NCBI RefSeq assembly: GCF_007992435.1
Contig: NZ_BKAG01000043.1
Span: forward strand, 1-64,000
Direction of reading: 5' to 3'
DNA from: Prosthecobacter gellanilyticus
Lineage (GTDB): Bacteria; Verrucomicrobiota; Verrucomicrobiia; Verrucomicrobiales; Verrucomicrobiaceae
Length of the DNA: 64,000 nucleotides
Below the pieces are notes generated by a model. The model had not been told where the DNA came from and searched no databases. It saw nothing but the letters and a program-made list of their open reading frames with translations. Made by a program: the position numbers and the translations under genes. Below, piece by piece: positions 60,009 to 64,000 of this stretch; positions within the stretch are counted from its first letter, which is position 1; the number at the start of each line of letters is the position of its first letter.

Positions 60009-61812
60009 AAATCATCTCATTTGTGGCCAGCAGAGCCTGGGCAAACTGTTCCCAGGCGGTGAGGCTGGATTCGGCGGGTTCTTGAAGAAACTCTGTGGCG
60101 ATGGCGAGCTCTTCGGGCTGCGGTTCGCGGGCGAAGAGAAGTTCATAGGCGAAGCGGATGCGGGCCGGATCATCGCTGGCGCTTTGCTGGAGACGGTGGG
60201 CGAGCTTCTTCGACTGCTCGATCATGAAGACGCTGTTCATCACGAAGAGCTTTTGCGTCGGTGTGCTGCTCTCCGAACGGCGGGCGGCGTGGACATTCGC
60301 ATCCGGGTAGTCGAAGAGCATGAGCGTCTTGTTCAGCTCCTTGCGGCTGACCTGGGAGTAAAGCGTGCGCTTGTGATGCGCGGGACTGTCCAGGCTCAGC
60401 GAGGGACCGCCTTCGAGAGTCAGTGTGCCCGCGATGGAGAGGATGGCATCACGCCAGGGCTCGATGCCCAGACGACGGCGGTTCATGCGCCAGAAGCTGG
60501 CGTTCGCTTCATCCAGCTGCGCATTCGCGGCACTGCCGCTGCAGCTCTGCCGATACGTGGCGGAGAGCACGAGTTCACGAACGAGACGCTTCACGGACCA
60601 GCCATCGCGCATGAAACGGATGGCCAGATCATCCAGCAGCTCGGGATGCGTGGGCTTGTCGCCCATGGAGCCGAAGTTACTGCTGGTATGGGCCAGCGGC
60701 CTGCCAAAAAGCATGTCCCAGATGCGGTTCACCATCACGCGGGCGGTGAGCGGATTGCTGGCATCAGCGATGCGTCTCGCGAGTTCCGCGCGGCCACTGC
60801 CCTGCTGGAACTTCACAGGATCACCTGGACTGAGGACTTGCAGCCAGCCGCGTGGAGCGGTGCCACCGGGTGACTCGACATCCCCGCGCTCGTAGATCGG
60901 CAGGTCGCGAGGATTCTCATCACGCACGATGTGGAGGGTGCCGGGGTCCATCTTGTCGGCGTTGGTCTTGTCCTCCTCATCCTTGCCATCCGGGCGCAGG
61001 CTCACCTTCTTCATCGAAGCGAAGATGCCTGCCATCGCATAATAATCACGCGAGGTGATGGGGTCGAACTTATGGTCATGGCAGCGGGCACACGCCACGG
61101 TGAGACCGAGGAAGGTCTGTGAAACAGTGTCCACCTGCTCCGCCCACTCCTCGGCCTGTACATCCAGACGACCCCGCGAATACAGCTTGTGTCCGAGACC
61201 AAGAAAGCCAAGCGCGGGAAGGTCCTCCTTGTTTTGCGGCTCGATCAAATCCACGGCGAGCTGCTTCTGGATGAACGCATCATACGGAAGGTCCGCATTA
61301 AAGGCGGCGACCACCCAGTCGCGATAGCGCCACGCATTCGGGAGATTGAGCGAGGTATTGTTGCCGACCTGATGCGCCTGATCCTCCCCATAGCGCGCCA
61401 GATTCAGCCACTGCGACGCCATCTTTTCACCAAAGGCACGACGTCCGAGCAAGTCATCCACGAGCCGCTCATAGGCACCAGGACGTGAGTCCGCCAAAAA
61501 GGCGCGAATCTCCTCCGGAGAGGGCGGAAGGCCCGTCAGGTCAAAAAACACCCGCCGCAGCAGGGTGCGCACCTCAGCCTCTGGCGATGGCGTGAGACCG
61601 CCTTTTTCAATGCGGCTGAGAATGAAGTGATCCACGCGCTCTCGCGGCCATGACCTGTCCTTCACCTGGGGCAGCGGCTGTGCCTTCGGCGGCACAAAGG
61701 ACCAGTGCTGGCGGGCCTTGACCCAATCAATCGCCACAGGCTCGGCGGCAGGCAAAATCATCGCCAGACCACTGCAAAGCAGGATCAGAGGGATGGCAGC
61801 GCGGCTAGGCAT
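59998..61812 (-). CDS. DUF1549/DUF1553 family secreted protein, 604 aa
   Basis: A signal peptide (MPSRAAIPLILLCSGLAM) is followed by a DUF1549 region (VDHFILSRIEKGGLTPSPEA, FFDLTGLPPSPEEI). A heme-motif-like CARCHDHKFDPIT follows, then DUF1553 (NPLTARVMVNRIWDMLFGRPL, HPELLDDLAIRFM, SATYRQS). Many relatives also have an N-terminal planctomycete cytochrome c domain; this one lacks it, so it is a short form. It is translationally coupled to the DUF1501 gene. Polysaccharide or sulfate-ester related functions have been proposed for the family; unproven. Confidence 0.9.
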   Translation of the reverse strand: MPSRAAIPLILLCSGLAMILPAAEPVAIDWVKARQHWSFVPPKAQPLPQVKDRSWPRERVDHFILSRIEKGGLTPSPEAEVRTLLRRVFFDLTGLPPSPEEIRAFLADSRPGAYERLVDDLLGRRAFGEKMASQWLNLARYGEDQAHQVGNNTSLNLPNAWRYRDWVVAAFNADLPYDAFIQKQLAVDLIEPQNKEDLPALGFLGLGHKLYSRGRLDVQAEEWAEQVDTVSQTFLGLTVACARCHDHKFDPITSRDYYAMAGIFASMKKVSLRPDGKDEEDKTNADKMDPGTLHIVRDENPRDLPIYERGDVESPGGTAPRGWLQVLSPGDPVKFQQGSGRAELARRIADASNPLTARVMVNRIWDMLFGRPLAHTSSNFGSMGDKPTHPELLDDLAIRFMRDGWSVKRLVRELVLSATYRQSCSGSAANAQLDEANASFWRMNRRRLGIEPWRDAILSIAGTLTLEGGPSLSLDSPAHHKRTLYSQVSRKELNKTLMLFDYPDANVHAARRSESSTPTQKLFVMNSVFMIEQSKKLAHRLQQSASDDPARIRFAYELLFAREPQPEELAIATEFLQEPAESSLTAWEQFAQALLATNEMIYVD

Positions 61813-61934
61813 TCGGAGAGAACGCCATTCGACCGCTGGTTTTTCGATCTCCCGACATACATCGTGTCTTGAGGCGAACAGTTCCCGCCTGAAGAGGTGA
61901 CAAGAGCGCGGTTCTCCGCTCTCATCACGCCTTC

Positions 61935-63851
61935 ATGCCCTGGACACCACCGAGCACCGCCTATCAGCCGGCCATTGATGGCCTGCGTGCGGTGGCTGTG
62001 CTGATGGTGGTGCTGTTTCATGCAGGCTTGGGCTTCAGTGGAGGCTTCGTGGGGGTGGATGTTTTCTTCGTCATCTCCGGCTGCCTGATCACACGACTGA
62101 TTCTGCGCGATCTTGCCCAGGGCACCTTCAGCCTCGCGGCCTTTTGGGAGCGACGTGCACGGCGCATCATGCCGGCGCTTGTCGTGACGGTGATGATCTG
62201 CCTGCTCGCCGGAGCCTGGCTCTATCTGCCCACCGACTTCATGGCGCTGGGACGAGCCGCGCTTGCCCAGGCCCTGCTAGTTTCGAACATCCACTTCTAC
62301 CGCGAGATCGACTACTTCGACACGGCCTCGGAGGTCAATCCCCTGCTGCACACCTGGTCGCTCGCTGTGGAGGAGCAGTTTTACCTGCTCTTCCCCTTCC
62401 TGCTGCTGATGCTGCGCAAAATATCCAAGCAACCTTGGTTAGTCCTCATCACGCTCTCGGCTCTGCTCTCGCTGGCCGTGAGTCATTTCCTCGGCATGCC
62501 GAGACCGTCTGCAAACTTCTACCTTCTTCCCACACGTGCCTGGGAGTTGTTGCTCGGTGCTCTCGTGGCAGTGGCACCATCATCACTGCCGCGCCGGGCA
62601 TCGGCCGAGATCGCAGGCTGGCTCGGCCTGCTCGCCATCATTGCCAGCGGCCTGCTCTACACACGCGCCACACCTTTTCCCGGCCTCGCCGCCCTGCCAC
62701 CCTGCCTCGGTGCTGCCATGATGATCTGGGCACAGTCGAATGCCGCCAGCACTCCTGCGAGGATCCTCTCGTCCCGCCCCTTCGTCTGGATCGGCCTCAT
62801 CTCCTACTCCCTCTATCTCTGGCACTGGCCTTTGCTCGCCTTCAGCGGCTACTGGCGCGCGGAGCCGATGAGCGCTGGCATGAGATGGCTCATCGTAGTC
62901 ATCAGCATCGTGGTGGCCGCAGTCTCCTGGCGCTGGGTTGAGCAGCCTTTCCGACATAGAACCCTCTGCGCAAGCCGTCGACGGATCTTTGCCTTCGCAG
63001 CCCTTTCGCTCCTCATCACCGGCATCAGCGGATTCATCGTTCAGCGCCTGCAAGGCCTGCCCGCTCGCATCTCTCCAGAAGTGCTGCGTTATGCCAAAGG
63101 CTCCACCGATGCGGCCTTCCGCACTGAACTGCGCCTCTCTCAAGCCCAGGCCGGAGACCTGCCTTCCCTCGGCATCAAGGACACATCCAAACCCATCGAC
63201 CTCCTCCTCTGGGGAGACAGCCACGCCATGGCCGTCGCTCCCGTGATCGACCTTCTATGCCGCGAGCATGGCTGGCGAGCAGCGCAGGCCACACGGTCCG
63301 CATTGCTTCCTTTGTTAGGCGAGGCACTGCCATCAGACGCCAGCTCCGTTTCGCAGAACGAGGCCATCCTGAACCGCATCCGCACCCTGCGCATCCCCCG
63401 TGTGCTCCTGGTCGGACGTTGGGACATCCACTTGGGAAAACCGGGTGCGATGGAGTCCTTGCGCCAGCATCTCCATGACACGCTGCGCGACCTTCAACAA
63501 AGCGGCACCCAGGTTTGGATCATGCGCCAAGTTCCACGCCCCGGCTGGAATGTGCCTCGCGGCCTCGCTGCTGCGGTGCGCTGGGGCACTCAAGATCCTC
63601 AAGAGATGTCTATCCCTCTGACCCAGCATCAAAAAGACTTCCAGCGCCAGGAGCCACTCTTCGCCGACCTCGACAAGCTTTTCCCCAACCTCCAGGTGCT
63701 GGATCCCACGCCTCTCTTCCTCAACGAATCCAAGACCGCCTGCCTCACCAGCAAAGACGGCCTTTCCTGGTATAGCGACGACGATCACCTGAGCATCACC
63801 GGCTCAATGCAGATGAAGACGTTGTTTGAATCTTTGTTCGGCAAGAAGTGA
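61935..63851 (+). CDS. OafA-type acyltransferase with C-terminal SGNH domain, 638 aa
   Basis: The N-terminal membrane acyltransferase-3 domain starts YQPAIDGLRAVAVLMVVLFHAG and contains VFFVISGCLITRLI and the loop RRARRIMPAL; about ten helices follow to residue 370. The C-terminal periplasmic domain is an SGNH hydrolase-like fold with W-GDSH (427-430). An Asp/His pair is seen near the end (YSDDDHLSITGSMQM). Such proteins O-acetylate lipopolysaccharide or other surface glycans. It is divergent from the DUF1553 gene. Confidence 0.9.
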   Translation: MPWTPPSTAYQPAIDGLRAVAVLMVVLFHAGLGFSGGFVGVDVFFVISGCLITRLILRDLAQGTFSLAAFWERRARRIMPALVVTVMICLLAGAWLYLPTDFMALGRAALAQALLVSNIHFYREIDYFDTASEVNPLLHTWSLAVEEQFYLLFPFLLLMLRKISKQPWLVLITLSALLSLAVSHFLGMPRPSANFYLLPTRAWELLLGALVAVAPSSLPRRASAEIAGWLGLLAIIASGLLYTRATPFPGLAALPPCLGAAMMIWAQSNAASTPARILSSRPFVWIGLISYSLYLWHWPLLAFSGYWRAEPMSAGMRWLIVVISIVVAAVSWRWVEQPFRHRTLCASRRRIFAFAALSLLITGISGFIVQRLQGLPARISPEVLRYAKGSTDAAFRTELRLSQAQAGDLPSLGIKDTSKPIDLLLWGDSHAMAVAPVIDLLCREHGWRAAQATRSALLPLLGEALPSDASSVSQNEAILNRIRTLRIPRVLLVGRWDIHLGKPGAMESLRQHLHDTLRDLQQSGTQVWIMRQVPRPGWNVPRGLAAAVRWGTQDPQEMSIPLTQHQKDFQRQEPLFADLDKLFPNLQVLDPTPLFLNESKTACLTSKDGLSWYSDDDHLSITGSMQMKTLFESLFGKK

Positions 63852-63859
63852 TCGATGAT

Positions 63860-64000
63860 GCCGAAGTCGCGAAGCGTCCTGGAGTGCGCCGGTCCTCCGG
63901 CGCTCTTGAAGGCCTAACAAGATGCTTCGCACAGGCTGGATGCGAAGGTTGATTGAGGATGTTACGCCTTGTGAAAGTTGCGGATCACACGCTTCGTCGG
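63860..64000. repeat. MITE-like element, copy 3, truncated by the window edge
   Basis: Begins GCCGAAGTCGCGAAGCGTCC and matches 14410-14551 over the first 47 bp with four differences. It again matches at the end (ATCACACGCTTCGTCGG), with a total length equal within 1 bp. The right terminal repeat should lie outside the window. It follows the acyltransferase stop by 8 bp. Confidence 0.8.

Overview
The window looks like a stretch of chromosome from a Verrucomicrobiota bacterium, probably close to Verrucomicrobiaceae/Prosthecobacter. The evidence is the gene content: DUF1501 and DUF1549/DUF1553 proteins, a very large dehydrogenase-cytochrome c protein of PVC type, an exosortase fused to EpsI, and an McsA/McsB/ClpC protein-arginine system outside Firmicutes. 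GC is high. Almost no start codon has a purine-rich Shine-Dalgarno sequence. The affiliation is inferred from gene families, not from a marker-gene tree. No rRNA, CRISPR array, prophage or transposase gene was seen.

Layout. 1-8.1 kb: ABC-F ATPase, small zinc-ribbon membrane protein, purL, a catalytically degenerate S11 (D,D-carboxypeptidase-like) protein, phosphofructokinase and a YebC protein. 8.3-15.4 kb: gamma-glutamylcyclotransferase-like protein, lipoate-ligase-like protein, small membrane protein, then a minus-strand run miaA-aroB-exosortase/EpsI, and queE. 15.4-26.5 kb: PVC dehydrogenase/cytochrome, malQ, gamma-glutamyltransferase, a half-MBOAT plus AlgJ/AlgX-like fusion, and a DUF4062-like/TPR membrane protein. 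27.2-40.4 kb (minus strand): the conserved information-processing cluster tRNA-Thr, tuf, tRNA-Trp, secE, nusG, rplK, rplA, rplJ, rplL, rpoB, rpoC, closed by a strong terminator. 40.6-46.1 kb: an esterase and a GntR-ABC-permease-permease operon with a clear operator. 46.2-50.2 kb: clpC, low-molecular-weight protein phosphatase, fluoride channel. 50.3-54.9 kb: iron-uptake operon (TonB-dependent siderophore receptor, PiuC-like dioxygenase, PepSY membrane protein). 55.2-58.6 kb: mcsA, mcsB interrupted by an in-frame amber codon exactly between its two domains, and lysS. 58.6-64 kb: DUF1501/DUF1553 pair and an OafA-type acyltransferase.

The most unusual coding features are the split mcsB, the S11 protein that has lost all three catalytic motifs, and the half-MBOAT/AlgJ fusion. 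The most unusual non-coding features are several intergenic repeat families: a MITE-like element with about 30-bp terminal inverted repeats (about 14.4, 46.2 and 63.9 kb, the last cut by the window edge); arrays of short palindromes followed by CCGTCAT-like tails (8.8, 9.7 and 26.8 kb, the last bounded by 14-bp inverted repeats); and long imperfect inverted repeats built from short repeated words (15.4, 20.5, 51.6 and 56.9 kb).
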